A stretch of DNA of 64,000 nucleotides from JBBQYA01 sp031412335 (GCA_031412335.1 JANOCT010000033.1:1-64000); one strand, 5' to 3'; counted from the stretch's first letter, positions 1 through 9,944 are shown. Translations and numbers: made by a program. The notes: generated by a model from the sequence alone, not told the origin.

Positions 1-3000
1 AATATTGTATTTAGCGTTTGATTATTACCTGCTGGCAATAAAGTTCCTGCTGCAGGATTGTATGAAAATGTTCCAGAAACATTAGACGTTGCGTTTAATT
101 GCGTTCCGCTTAATGCAGTTCCAACATTAATTGTTGCAGGATTAACCCAAGTTACTACTGGGTTTCCTTTTAACACATTAATTTGAGCAGTTATGCTAGC
201 ATTGTTGTAGTTAGAAGATGTAGGGACGAAGTTTGCAGTTAGAATTTGTGATGCTCCTGCATTTAAAACAGTTCCTGAAACTGGCGTGTAACTAAATGTG
301 CCTGCAACATCTGCTGTCGCATTTAATTGAGTAGCACTTAAGGCAGTTGGATAGGTAATATTTGCTGGATTATTAAACGATAAAACCGGATTGGCTTTAT
401 TAACTAATAAACTAACACTTGCACTTGCCGGACTAAATTGAGCAGTATTTGTTGGGTTAAACTGAACAGTCAAGGTTTGAGTTCCAGCATTTAAAACTGA
501 ACCTAAAACTGGTGAATACGTGAATGAACCTGCGGTATTGGCAGTTGCGTTTAATTGTGCAGCGCTCAAGGCTGTTCCAAATGTAATCGCTGATGGTGTT
601 GGCCAAGTAATAACTGGAGTTTGTAGATTATTTACATTGATCTGAACACTTGCCGTAGCTTGGTTATAATTCGCAACATCGTTTGGAGTAAAGGTTGTAT
701 TCAAGGTTTGACCATTTCCAGCTCCCAATACAGTTCCTGAATTTGGATTATAAACAAACGTACCTGCAACATTTGCACTTGCGTTTAATTGTGTTGCGCT
801 TAATGCGGTTCCAACTGTAATGTTAGCCGGATTTGCCCACGAAATTACTGGGTTTCCTTTTACCACATTAATTTGAGCGGTTATGCTCGCATTGTTATAG
901 TTAGAAGATGTAGGAACAAAGTTTGCAGTTAGAATTTGTAATGATCCTGCATTCAAAAAAGTTCCTAAAACTGGTGTATAACTAAATGTGCCTGCAACAT
1001 CTGCTGTCGCATTTAATTGAGTAGCACTTAAGGCAGTTGGGTAGGTAATATTTGCTGGATTATTAAACGTTAAAACCGGATTGGCTTTATTAACTAATAA
1101 ACTAACACTTGCACTTGCCGGACTAAATTGAGCAGTATTTGTCGGGTTAAACTGAACAGTCAAGGTTTGAGTTCCAGCATTTAAAACTGTACCTAAAACT
1201 GGAGAATACGTGAATGAACCTGCAGTATTTGCCGTAGCGTTTAATTGAGTAGCACTCAAAGCTGTTCCAAAAGTGATTGCTGTTGGTGTTGGCCAAGTAA
1301 TAACTGGAGTTTGCAAATTATTTACATTGATCTGAACACTAGCCGTTGCTTGGTTATAATTCGCAGCATCGTTTGGAGTAAAGGTAGTGTTCAAAGTTTG
1401 ACCATTTCCAGCTCCCAATACGGTTCCTGAATTTGGATTATAAATAAACGTTCCTGCAACATTTGCACTTGCGTTTAATTGTGTAGCGCTTAATGCGGTT
1501 CCAACTGTAATGTTAGCTGGATTTGCCCACGAAATAATTGGCGTTGCTTTGTTTACCAATAATTGAACACTTGCATTTCCATTATTATAATTTGCACTCG
1601 ATGGAACAAATGAAACTGATAAGGTTTGAGTTCCTGCATTTGGAATTGAACCATTTAATGGATTGTAAGTAAATGTTCCGGCAACATTTGCTGATGCATT
1701 TAATTGCGTTCCGCTTAATGCCGTTCCAAAGGTGATAGCCGAAGGAGTTGCCCAAGTTAAAATTGGATTTGCTTTATTTACCACTAATGTAACAGAGGCA
1801 TTTGCGGTATTAAACGTTGATCCATCAGTTGGAGTAAATAATACGGAAAGAGTTTGATTTCCAGCATTTAAAATTGTTCCCAATGCTGGAGAGTAACTAA
1901 ATGTTCCAGGAGTATTTGCTGTTGCATTTAACTGTGCAGCACTCAAAGCTGTTCCAAAAGTTATAGCTGTTGGTGTTGCCCAAGTTATAACAGGATTAAT
2001 CAAACTATTTACGTTAATCTGAACGCTTGCACTTGCATTGTTATAGTTGCTCGCATCCGTTGGTGTAAATATTGTATTTAGCGTTTGATTATTACCTGCT
2101 GGCAATAAAGTTCCTGCTGCAGGATTGTATGAAAATGTTCCAGAAACATTAGACGTTGCGTTTAATTGCGTTCCGCTTAATGCAGTGCCAACATTTATTG
2201 CAGTTGGATTTGCCCACGAAATTACTGGGTTTCCTTTTAACACATTAATTTGTGCAGTTACTGATCCTGAATTAAAGTTGGAGGAAGTAGGTGTAAAATT
2301 AGCTGTTAATGTTTGTCCGTTACCAGCTGGCAATGAAGTTCCATTCCCTGGATTATAAACAAATGTACCAGCAACACTGGCATTTGCATTTAATTGAGTT
2401 CCGCTTAGTTGGGTTGGAAACTCAATGTCAGCTGGATTATTAAATGTTAAAACCGGATTGGCTTTATTCACAACTTGAGTTACACTTACCGTTACTGTAT
2501 TAAAGTTTGTAGTGTTAGTCGGTGTAAATGTTGTACTTAAGCTTTGTGAACCAGCATTTAAAACAGTACCATTTACAGGATTATAAACAAATGCACCAGC
2601 AGTATTAGCGGTTGCATTTAGTTGAGTAGCCGATATTGCAGCAGGAAAAGTAATTGCTGCAGGAGTAGCCCAAGTTATTACTGGATTTGCTTTATTAATT
2701 ATTACCGTGTTATCTACATCTGGTGCAGGTAAAAAACTAGCATTTCCAGCTTGAGAAGCACGAATTATAATCGTTCCAGCACCTAAAACAGTTAAAACAC
2801 TATTATTGGTTCCCGATAATGAAGCGAACGCTCCACCAGACTGGATTGAGAAACTAACAGGCAGACCAGAACTAGCATTGGCAACTAAATTAACAGGAGA
2901 AACTCCAAAAGTTAAAACAGGTGAGTTGAAAGTTATGGTTTGAGAGGTTGCATTATTTTGTGTGGTTGCGGTTGCAACATTACTATTTGCAGAAAAACCT

Positions 3001-5039
3001 CCAGTATTATTTTGAGCAATAACACGATAGAAAAAAGTGGTTGCAGGTGATAAACCAGTATTGCTAAAAGTTGTGGTGTTTTCTGCAACTGTTGTTACGA
3101 ATGAAAACGGACCCCCTAAATTTAATGCTCTTTCTATTCTAAATGAAGTATTATTTGTTGAATTATCAACCCAACTTAAATTAATCTGAGAAGTAGAAAC
3201 TGCAGTTGCAGTTAAAGCACTTGGAGCATTTATTATTGGATTAACAACAATTGAACTGGTTGCAGAACTCGAGCAACCACTTGCAGCAGTAAATAAATAA
3301 GTAATTGTAAAAGTACCTACACCTGCAACATTAGGGTCAAATGTATTTGCACTAACTCCAGTACCTGAATAAACACCTCCAACAGGATTACCTCCAGAAA
3401 GTGGAAAAGCGGCTGCACTTATTGAAACATTAGTCAATGGGGTAAAAGAAACACTTGGAAGTGGGTTGATTACTAAATTATTAGAATTCGCAGTTCCAAC
3501 TACTACAGGATTGCTAGAAACAACTCTAATTCTATAGCCCGAACCTACAGTTGTTCCTATCGGCAGAATTGCATTAATGGTTCCTGCTGTTGCACTTGTT
3601 AAGGTTCCAATAATAGTTGGAGTAACTGGAAACACACCGCTTGCATTGGACAATTGGGCAGTAAATACGTTTCCAATGCCAAAAGAAGTATTAGCAGTAA
3701 AAGGTACTGCAATTGCTTGTCCAGCGCAAAATGGACTTCCAACGATGTTAGAAGTAGTAATTTCTGGAGTAGATGGTGGTACAACATCAAAATTAGCAAT
3801 ATTAACAATGCTCCATTTTCCATTTGCATCTCGAACCCGAGTATACATTTTATGTGCACCAATGCTTAAACCGTTTACATCTGCTTGAAAATTCAAGTTA
3901 GTAACATTAGTTCCTGGGGTAAAAATTATATTGGTACCAAGTCCAAAACCTAAATCGGTGTCAAAGAAATATTCTGCCTTATTGATATTTGCTAAAGGAC
4001 CACTTAGAGATATGTCTTCTTTATAAAATGCACGATTATGGGTAATGCTCCACTTTCCGTTTGCGTTTCTTACTCTTACATAAAAGGTATGAAAACCAGT
4101 TGAAAGAGAAGAAATGGAGGCAACTAAAGGTATGTTTGTAACATTGGTACCAGCGGTAAATGGCAAATTTGTATTTAGGCCAAAACCTAAATCGGTGTCA
4201 AAGAAATATTCTGCCTTATTGATATTTGCTAAAGAACCACCGAGAGATATGTCTTCTTTATAAAATGCTCGATTGTGAGTAATACTCCATTTACCATTTG
4301 CGTCTCTTACTCTTACATAAAAAGTATGAAAACCAGTTGCAAGTGAAGTAATTGAAGCCGTTAAAGCAATATTGGTAACATTGGTACCAGCGGTAAATGG
4401 CAAATTTGTATTTAAGCCAAAACCTAAATCGTTGTCAAAGAAATATTCTGCCTTATTGATATTTGCTAATGGACCACTCAACGATAAATTCTCTTTATAG
4501 AATGCTCGATTGTGAGTTATGCTCCACTTTCCGTTTGCGTCTCTTACTCTTACATAAAAAGTATGAAAACCAGTTGATAATGAAGTAAGTGAAGCTGTAA
4601 GAGCAATATTACTTACGTTTGTACCCACGGTAAAAGGAATATTAATACCAGTTCCAAATTCTCGAACAGTATCTATAAAATATTCTGCTTTGGTAATATT
4701 CGGTAATAAGCCACTCAGAGAAACACTTTCTTTATAAAAAGCGCGATTCTGTGTAATACTCCATCTTCCATTTACATCTCTTGCTCGAACGTAAAAGGTA
4801 TGAAAACCATTGCTTAACGAAGTAATAGCAATGCTTGTATTGGGAATGTCTATATTAGCTGAAGCAGTAAAAGGTATGCTAGTTCCAAGGCCAAAACCAA
4901 GATCGGTATCAATAAAATACTCCACTCTGTTGATGTTTTGTGCTTGTGCAATGCCAACACATAATGTGATGACAAAAAGCATTATTACCCGATACATCCA
5001 GCAAAGGTTGCTTGTAACAACATTGGATATATGTTTCAT
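1..5039 (-). CDS. Giant exported repeat protein (79-aa EYFFDTD modules, FN3, Ig-like repeats), C-terminus outside window
   Basis: Reading the minus strand from the ATG at 5037-5039, the frame stays open to base 1, giving at least 1,679 residues with the C-terminus missing. A signal peptide (about residues 1-34, ending AQA) is followed by five 79-residue modules with cores EYFFDTDLGFG and VRDANGKWS (to about residue 420), an Ig-like stretch, one fibronectin type III domain (about 600-690), and then eleven complete and one cut Ig-like modules of about 75 residues with the motifs NPVITW, GTALSATQLNA and AGTF.Y.P. It begins 43 bases after the beta-helix-like gene and is probably co-transcribed with it. 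Function is inferred to be a cell-surface or adhesin-like protein, probably carrying a T9SS sorting domain beyond the window; no catalytic domain is visible. I checked the frame at both ends and across the repeats and found no net shift. Confidence 0.9.
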   Translation of the reverse strand, partial: MKHISNVVTSNLCWMYRVIMLFVITLCVGIAQAQNINRVEYFIDTDLGFGLGTSIPFTASANIDIPNTSIAITSLSNGFHTFYVRARDVNGRWSITQNRAFYKESVSLSGLLPNITKAEYFIDTVREFGTGINIPFTVGTNVSNIALTASLTSLSTGFHTFYVRVRDANGKWSITHNRAFYKENLSLSGPLANINKAEYFFDNDLGFGLNTNLPFTAGTNVTNIALTASITSLATGFHTFYVRVRDANGKWSITHNRAFYKEDISLGGSLANINKAEYFFDTDLGFGLNTNLPFTAGTNVTNIPLVASISSLSTGFHTFYVRVRNANGKWSITHNRAFYKEDISLSGPLANINKAEYFFDTDLGFGLGTNIIFTPGTNVTNLNFQADVNGLSIGAHKMYTRVRDANGKWSIVNIANFDVVPPSTPEITTSNIVGSPFCAGQAIAVPFTANTSFGIGNVFTAQLSNASGVFPVTPTIIGTLTSATAGTINAILPIGTTVGSGYRIRVVSSNPVVVGTANSNNLVINPLPSVSFTPLTNVSISAAAFPLSGGNPVGGVYSGTGVSANTFDPNVAGVGTFTITYLFTAASGCSSSATSSIVVNPIINAPSALTATAVSTSQINLSWVDNSTNNTSFRIERALNLGGPFSFVTTVAENTTTFSNTGLSPATTFFYRVIAQNNTGGFSANSNVATATTQNNATSQTITFNSPVLTFGVSPVNLVANASSGLPVSFSIQSGGAFASLSGTNNSVLTVLGAGTIIIRASQAGNASFLPAPDVDNTVIINKANPVITWATPAAITFPAAISATQLNATANTAGAFVYNPVNGTVLNAGSQSLSTTFTPTNTTNFNTVTVSVTQVVNKANPVLTFNNPADIEFPTQLSGTQLNANASVAGTFVYNPGNGTSLPAGNGQTLTANFTPTSSNFNSGSVTAQINVLKGNPVISWANPTAINVGTALSGTQLNATSNVSGTFSYNPAAGTLLPAGNNQTLNTIFTPTDASNYNNASASVQINVNSLINPVITWATPTAITFGTALSAAQLNATANTPGTFSYSPALGTILNAGNQTLSVLFTPTDGSTFNTANASVTLVVNKANPILTWATPSAITFGTALSGTQLNASANVAGTFTYNPLNGSIPNAGTQTLSVSFVPSSANYNNGNASVQLLVNKATPIISWANPANITVGTALSATQLNASANVAGTFIYNPNSGTVLGAGNGQTLNTTFTPNDAANYNQATASVQINVNNLQTPVITWPTPTAITFGTALSATQLNATANTAGSFTYSPVLGTVLNAGTQTLTVQFNPTNTAQFSPASASVSLLVNKANPVLTFNNPANITYPTALSATQLNATADVAGTFSYTPVLGTFLNAGSLQILTANFVPTSSNYNNASITAQINVVKGNPVISWANPANITVGTALSATQLNASANVAGTFVYNPNSGTVLGAGNGQTLNTTFTPNDVANYNQATASVQINVNNLQTPVITWPTPSAITFGTALSAAQLNATANTAGSFTYSPVLGSVLNAGTQTLTVQFNPTNTAQFSPASASVSLLVNKANPVLSFNNPANITYPTALSATQLNATADVAGTFSYTPVSGTVLNAGASQILTANFVPTSSNYNNASITAQINVLKGNPVVTWVNPATINVGTALSGTQLNATSNVSGTFSYNPAAGTLLPAGNNQTLNTI
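160..1549 (-). repeat. 690-bp tandem super-repeat inside the giant gene
   Basis: Bases from about 160 repeat at an offset of exactly 690 (230 codons), giving two adjacent copies that by eye agree at over nine in ten positions. Each copy encodes three successive Ig-like modules. A further exact match of about 119 bases links 1-119 with 2068-2186 (offset 2067, also a multiple of three), so the array continues past the left edge. The in-phase copies point to recent duplication of three-module blocks. Confidence 0.88.
3780..4932 (-). repeat. Five tandem 237-bp (79-aa) modules
   Basis: The segment encoding KAEYFFDTDLGFG recurs at an exact 237-base spacing (for example at about 4918, 4681, 4444, 4207 and 3970). 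Each module ends with a conserved GFHTFYVRVRDANGKWS segment; the fifth ends differently and leads into the Ig-like part. This 79-residue module is familiar from secreted Bacteroidota proteins, but I know of no assigned function. Confidence 0.85.
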
Positions 5040-5082
5040 AATTAAGGATTTAAATGGTTAGAATACTATGTTTTAAATAAAA

Positions 5083-6117
5083 CTAGTTTCTCGATTTTGC
5101 CTTAATCGAAATATTTAATGGATTGGTATTGCTACCAGTAGCCGGTACATTATAAAAATAAACAGAAGGTACATTTGGCATACCACTTAATACATAAGGG
5201 GTTGTACCACCGAACATACCACAATCTCCACCGTTTTCTGCAGTTCCTATACCAAGACCTGGGGATTTCAATTGAAAACTTGTTTCAACTGCACCATTAA
5301 CTGGTACTGTAAAAACATCTGTCATAAGTACATTTGTTTGATTATTTGCACCAATGTTGCTTCCTGCAGGTGTAAAAATTGTATTGGCACAGATATTATT
5401 CCTATAGGTATTGTTAGAAGAACCAGCTACAAAAGTAGCTGCCGAACTTGTTTGAATGTTATTTGCAAATAAAGTATTGTATGCTCCGATAGAAGTTGCG
5501 CCGCCAGTAAGTACATTATTTAGAATCAAAGCGCTTGTATTGGACTCGAAGTTTAAATTTGAAATCCAATTATTTGATACCAAAATTCCTGTATTAATTG
5601 TATTACTAACTGTATTTAAATTACTTATCGAAAAATTTTGAGAAATTAAAATATTACTTACTGCTACACCACAACATTGTGGGTCGAAACCAACATTCAA
5701 TGTACCTATATTGTAATTTCTAGAAATTGTAATATTGCTAGTTCCCACATTAATTCCTGCACTATTAAAATTAATACCTTGAACCGATGAATTCTGTGAA
5801 CCTGCGGCAAAAGAAATCCCTTGAATTTTTGCATCCACAAAGAAGGCTTGTGTTTCTGGGTTGCTCCCTAGAAAATATCCTGGGCCTATGATGGTTAATC
5901 TTTTGGTCATTCGAAAAGCGGCATAGATAGCATTTGAGCCTTCAAACATTAAGGTATCTCCTACTAAGGTTAATGCTGCATCATGCGCGGATTGCCCGGT
6001 AGTGAAATTGGCATTAATTCCAATGCCGTTATTTACTCTCCAAATTTTGGCTTGAGCAAAGTTTGTAACAATAAATAGTACTGAAAATGAGAGAAGTAAA
6101 GTTTTAAGAGTTTTCAT
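5083..6117 (-). CDS. Secreted beta-helix-like protein
   Basis: 344 residues with a clear signal peptide (residues 1-23, ending AQA). The mature part starts with a conserved KIWRVNN segment, then a section resembling TKRLTIIGPGYFLGSNP, followed by many N-, S- and I-rich repeats (NISQN, SNNWISNLN, ILNNVL, FANNI) typical of right-handed parallel beta-helix surface proteins. The end includes GDCGMFGGTTPYVLSGMP and closes in IKAKSRN; no T9SS sorting domain is obvious. The giant module protein starts 43 bases downstream on the same strand. From memory, this kind of beta-helix protein next to an EYFFDTD-module protein is a recurrent pairing in Bacteroidota, but the function is unknown. Binding or scaffold roles are inference. 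Confidence 0.8.
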   Translation of the reverse strand: MKTLKTLLLSFSVLFIVTNFAQAKIWRVNNGIGINANFTTGQSAHDAALTLVGDTLMFEGSNAIYAAFRMTKRLTIIGPGYFLGSNPETQAFFVDAKIQGISFAAGSQNSSVQGINFNSAGINVGTSNITISRNYNIGTLNVGFDPQCCGVAVSNILISQNFSISNLNTVSNTINTGILVSNNWISNLNFESNTSALILNNVLTGGATSIGAYNTLFANNIQTSSAATFVAGSSNNTYRNNICANTIFTPAGSNIGANNQTNVLMTDVFTVPVNGAVETSFQLKSPGLGIGTAENGGDCGMFGGTTPYVLSGMPNVPSVYFYNVPATGSNTNPLNISIKAKSRN

Positions 6118-6472
6118 AATTTTTTATGTTTTATTGGTTTTATCTTTTTGGTTTTAATTAATTGCTAAAAGTAGATTAGCTAAAATATTTGTACAATAAT
6201 CATTTGTTGGTATTTTTAAGTAAGGATTTGGCAAATTGAAATACCTATAAAGGGGTAGAGATTTTTGATGTTTATGCTTTTAGGTGCTTATGGGTTTATG
6301 TGTTTTTTGTTGAGGTGTTTTGTGTATAGATGTATATTGGTTTATTTGTTGAGATCAGTAAAAATTTATAATTCCTTTAGCTATAAAACAAAAAAACTCC
6401 CATTTAGGGAGTTTATGTTTATTCAATTAATAAGCTAAAATCTTGGTAAAACCAATATTGAAAGCAGGAAAT
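6118..6472. other. Intergenic region with terminator and G/T-rich tract
   Basis: This 355-base gap lies between two minus-strand genes. It holds the terminator of the lipoprotein gene (6390-6414), a G/T-rich stretch at about 6260-6350 with repeated TTTATG and TGTTTT words, and presumably the promoter of the beta-helix gene. I could not find a convincing TAnnTTTG element, and saw no small gene. Confidence 0.6.
6390..6414 (-). terminator. Rho-independent terminator of the lipoprotein gene
   Basis: On the minus strand AACTCCC and GGGAGTT form a 7-bp stem around a 5-base loop, followed by a run of seven T. It lies about 60 bases after the stop of the 6473-7744 gene. Confidence 0.8.
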
Positions 6473-7744
6473 TTAGTTTTGCTCTAGTATCGTTATTTGT
6501 TTTTTTGAAGAGTTAGATATGGAACCTACGATGCCTATATAGGTTTTGCCATATAGGGTTTTCAGTTTTGTAATGGTACCATATTTTAAAAAGTTATCGC
6601 TTCCAATTAAAGAGGTGCTTCCTGAAACATCCTTTTTGTAAATACTTACACCATTTGGATTACTTCCATTGCCAGCTTTACCACTATAATAAATATTACC
6701 AAATTCATCTAAAGTAATATCCGATCCAGCCGCAGCATATTCTAATGTGGTTCCCATTAATCCTTTCGAAAGTGTATTCGTAGTGAAATTAAAAGTAAAC
6801 GTCCAGTGTTTGTTGGCGGCAGTATCTTTATACAAAATAGCTAAGGTATTTCCATCTGGAGTGTAAAAACGCTCTTCAATAAAATTAGAATTTGCAGGAA
6901 TAGATGGAAAATCTAGTTGGGTATAAATTGAATTCGTGTTCAACGTTGGATCTACTTTTCGAACTTCCAATGCTTCATTTCTGAGCATAAATGCATAATA
7001 ATTAAATCCTCCAGAAAGTCTGGATTCAAATAATGAAGAAAGATAATTATAACCAGTTGTATTATTAAAATTTACTAAATAGGGATTACTAACAGAAAAT
7101 AGATGATCAGGTTCTGGTGCTCCTGTACAAAAATATCCATACGCATATCCACCTTTGGGAATAGGACCCCAATTATAATTCGGATATTTATATCCCATGT
7201 CTGGTAACCCAAAAGAATTAAACGTTTTGGGAATTGTAACTTCTATATCTCCTCGAAATGATGATTGATAAGAAGAATTACCTGCAGTTGTATTGACAAT
7301 CAATGCATTATATGTCAGAATATTTTTATAAGGTCTGAAGAATGGACTTGTAACTGAATAATCTTGAGGCTTAAAATAGGTTTCAAAAGCATATTTGGGC
7401 AATGGAATGGTTGCCAAAGTCGCCAAATCTATGTTTTCTCTAAAGTATGATTTTAAATAATCTTGTTGAGATTGAAAGCCACTGGAATATGCAATATGTA
7501 ATGTTTTATTGTTTTCTACGGTAAAATCCTCTAAATCTAACCCGCCTGGAATTGAGCCTCCTACACCAGCTACATCTTTAACAAGATTATATACTGCTCG
7601 ATATCCTGAATTTTCGTTTAATAAATTTACAGGATTATTATTATCAATTATAGGATCAGGTGTTGGAATAACTTCCTTTGGTTCACAAGCTTGAAATAAG
7701 GTTAATAATAGTGGTACTATAAATAAGTTTTTTGCTAGTTTCAT
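6473..7744 (-). CDS. Putative outer-membrane or periplasmic lipoprotein of unknown function
   Basis: 423 residues. The N-terminus is a lipoprotein signal with lipobox LFQAC, lipidation at Cys20, then an E/P/N-rich linker (PKEVIPTPDP). The rest is rich in aromatic residues and Asn, with segments such as FTPDGNTLAILYKD and ITLDEFGNIYYSGKAGNG that look like blades of a beta-propeller, though I cannot name a family. It stands alone: a terminator follows, and the upstream gap of about 300 bases separates it from a divergent gene. The acidic or Pro-rich start after the Cys does not decide which membrane it is anchored in. Confidence 0.8.
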   Translation of the reverse strand: MKLAKNLFIVPLLLTLFQACEPKEVIPTPDPIIDNNNPVNLLNENSGYRAVYNLVKDVAGVGGSIPGGLDLEDFTVENNKTLHIAYSSGFQSQQDYLKSYFRENIDLATLATIPLPKYAFETYFKPQDYSVTSPFFRPYKNILTYNALIVNTTAGNSSYQSSFRGDIEVTIPKTFNSFGLPDMGYKYPNYNWGPIPKGGYAYGYFCTGAPEPDHLFSVSNPYLVNFNNTTGYNYLSSLFESRLSGGFNYYAFMLRNEALEVRKVDPTLNTNSIYTQLDFPSIPANSNFIEERFYTPDGNTLAILYKDTAANKHWTFTFNFTTNTLSKGLMGTTLEYAAAGSDITLDEFGNIYYSGKAGNGSNPNGVSIYKKDVSGSTSLIGSDNFLKYGTITKLKTLYGKTYIGIVGSISNSSKKQITILEQN

Positions 7745-8051
7745 AGAGATTTTTTTACAAATCTAAATGCTATGAATGTTATAACTATACCCTGTACACG
7801 GTATTTTGCCTCTACCCTATTCATGCAAATTGATAATTAACCGTATTGTTCAATTGCAATTAATTCGAAAAAATAAGTAGGAATTGCAAGCATTTAAATT
7901 TTTATATTTAATATTTTTTATATAATTGGTTTTAATATTTTAGGTAAAAAAAATTAGTTTTAAAAACAATTTCATCTAAAGAAATTAATGTTTAAAAAAG
8001 TACATTACATTTATCTGACAATAAAATTTAACCTATTTTAAAAAATGTATT
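7745..8051. other. Divergent intergenic region, no recognised element
   Basis: About 307 bases, extremely A+T-rich, between the divergent lipoprotein and SRPBCC genes. It must hold both promoters, but no TAnnTTTG box with a well-spaced TTTG could be picked with confidence, and no RNA gene or small ORF is apparent. Confidence 0.5.
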
Positions 8052-8897
8052 ATGGATGTACTAACCTATAACATTGAAATAAAGGCAAAAGCAGCAAAAG
8101 TTTGGCAAATGCTTTGGAACGATGAAACGTATCGAATTTGGACTGAAGCATTTCAGGCTGGCTCTTATGCTGTTTCTGATTGGAAAGAAGGTGATAAAAT
8201 TCAGTTTCTTAGTCCAAATGGAGATGGGATGTATAGTAAAATTGTAGAAAATAAGCCGAATATGCTTATGTCTTTTAAACATATAGGCAATATTAAAAAT
8301 TTTGAGGAACAACCTATTGATGAGGAAACTAAAGAGTGGGTAAATTCATTAGAAGCCTATCATTTAACAGAAACAAATGGTATAACAAAACTAGATGTGA
8401 GCCTTAATTCAGTAGAGCAATACTAAGATTATTTTGATAAAACTTTACCTGTTGCTCTAAAAAATGTAAAAGAATTAGCTGAAAATCCTTATTTAATTAC
8501 TATAAATACGGAAGTAAATGTTCCCGTAGATAAAGTTTGGAAATACTGGACTTTAGCTGAACATATCATTCATTGGAATTTTGCTTCGAACGATTGGCAT
8601 GCAACACTTGCTGAAAATGATTTGACAATTGGAAGTAAATTTATTTCCAGAATGGAAGCAAAAGATGGAAGTTTTGGCTTTGATTTAGAAGGAATTTATG
8701 ATGAAATAAAAAACAATGAATTGATAAAATATCATTTATCGGATGATAGAACTGTGGAAGTTTTGTTTGAAAAAAAGAGTAATTCAACGTTAATTACCCA
8801 AACATTTGAAGCAGAAACCGAAAATAACTTAGAATTGCAGCGATTTGGCTGGCAGGCTATCTTAGATAATTTTAAAAAATATACCGAAAATAATTAA
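8052..8897 (+). pseudogene. Two-domain SRPBCC (AHSA1/START-like) gene interrupted by an in-frame stop
   Basis: Two SRPBCC domains lie in one continuous frame from the ATG at 8052 to the TAA ending at 8897 (about 281 codons), broken only by a TAA at 8424-8426. Domain 1 (residues 1-124) has the family start NIEIKAKAAKVWQMLWNDETYRIW; domain 2 begins about residue 149 with ITINTEVNVPVDKVWKYWT and ends near FGWQAILDNFKKY. The stop falls inside the C-terminal helix of domain 1, where related proteins continue as EY-x-DYF; the bases after the stop encode DYFDKTLPVALKNVKELAEN, so the reading frame clearly continued. The second half has no good in-frame start of its own before a TTG at 8622, inside the domain. 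SRPBCC proteins bind hydrophobic ligands; the role here is unknown. A sequencing error is possible. Confidence 0.8.
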
Positions 8898-9010
8898 TTT
8901 AATATTCTTTCGTCGCTCAGTTTGGTTTTCCTTTTTATTTTGAAATACTATTTTTAATGAATTGTACTTTAGATTATTTTGCTTAGTTTGAGCAATTAAT
9001 ATACTATTTT

Positions 9011-9889
9011 ATGCAAACTATCTCGCCTGCCGATTTGATTACTAATGCCGATGGAAGCATTTATCATTTGCAGCTTTTACCTCACGAAATTGCAAGTACA
9101 ATTATTACTGTCGGAGATCCGGATCGGGTTGCAGAAGTTTCTAAGTATTTTGATAAAATAGTTGTTAGAAAGCAAAAAAGAGAATTTATTACTCACTCTG
9201 GTTATTTGGGAAATAAATTTATTACTGTAATTTCAACTGGAATTGGAACCGACAACATTGAAATTGTAATAAACGAGTTGGATTCTCTCAAAAATTTCAA
9301 CTTTGAACAAAGAACTTTTCGTTCAACCAAAGAGCAATTAAACATTATCCGAATTGGAACTTCCGGTGCTTTACAAGCTGATATAGAAATGGATAGTATT
9401 CTTATTTCCGAATTTGCTATTGGTATGGACAGCCTTATGAATTTTTATCCTCAGCAATATTCAATTGGCGAACAAAGCATGCTGAACGATATCAGACAGC
9501 ATTTTAATAAAGAATTTCCATTGGTTGTTCCATATTTAGCATCAGTTGGGAATAATTTATTGAAAAAATTTGAACCACATTTTGCAAAAGGTTTTACCAT
9601 AACTGCACCAGGCTTTTATGCTCCGCAAGGTAGAATTACCCGATTGACGACAGATAATAATTTACTTAACTTATTTAAAAACTACCGTTTTAATCAATTA
9701 AAGTTCACCAATCTGGAAATGGAAACTGCCGGAATTTATGCTTTGGCAAAATCGTTTGGTCATCAAGCATTATCGGTAAATGCAATTTTAGCGAATAGAG
9801 CCAATAATACATTTAGTACAAATCCAAATTTGATTGTGAAAAAAGCAATAGAAAAGACCTTGGAGATTTTAGGTGATTCTTCCTTTTAA
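9011..9889 (+). CDS. Nucleoside phosphorylase, uridine phosphorylase-like
   Basis: 292 residues, single-domain PNP/UDP family. Visible family features are VGDPDRV near residue 36, STGIGTDNIEI around 79-89 and RIGTSGALQ around 117, all phosphate- or ribose-binding segments of trimeric or hexameric phosphorylases, and LEMETAGIYALA near residue 236, the ribose-binding Glu-Met-Glu motif. It should cleave a nucleoside with phosphate to base and ribose-1-phosphate in the cytoplasm. Length is somewhat above the usual 250, as in other Bacteroidota members. It converges on the mqn genes, and a nucleosidase is needed in the futalosine route, but phosphorylases are not the usual enzyme for that step, so I call only nucleoside salvage. 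Confidence 0.87.
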   Translation: MQTISPADLITNADGSIYHLQLLPHEIASTIITVGDPDRVAEVSKYFDKIVVRKQKREFITHSGYLGNKFITVISTGIGTDNIEIVINELDSLKNFNFEQRTFRSTKEQLNIIRIGTSGALQADIEMDSILISEFAIGMDSLMNFYPQQYSIGEQSMLNDIRQHFNKEFPLVVPYLASVGNNLLKKFEPHFAKGFTITAPGFYAPQGRITRLTTDNNLLNLFKNYRFNQLKFTNLEMETAGIYALAKSFGHQALSVNAILANRANNTFSTNPNLIVKKAIEKTLEILGDSSF

Positions 9890-9944
9890 CTCTGTGTAAT
9901 TTTTTAATCGTACAAAAAGAGATTCTTCGAACCTCAGAATTAAC

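Noticed and set aside
1..1549. CRISPR-like array
   Set aside because: Repeat units are hundreds of bases and coding in frame, without short spacers.
3577..3888. Open frames on the plus strand over 1-5 kb
   Set aside because: They run antisense through the giant minus-strand gene and have no family signal; they result from its repeats and biased codons.
9011..9889. Futalosine hydrolase (mqnB) identity for the nucleoside phosphorylase
   Set aside because: Its motifs fit uridine-phosphorylase-type enzymes, not the nucleosidase MqnB; only the nearby location suggests it.
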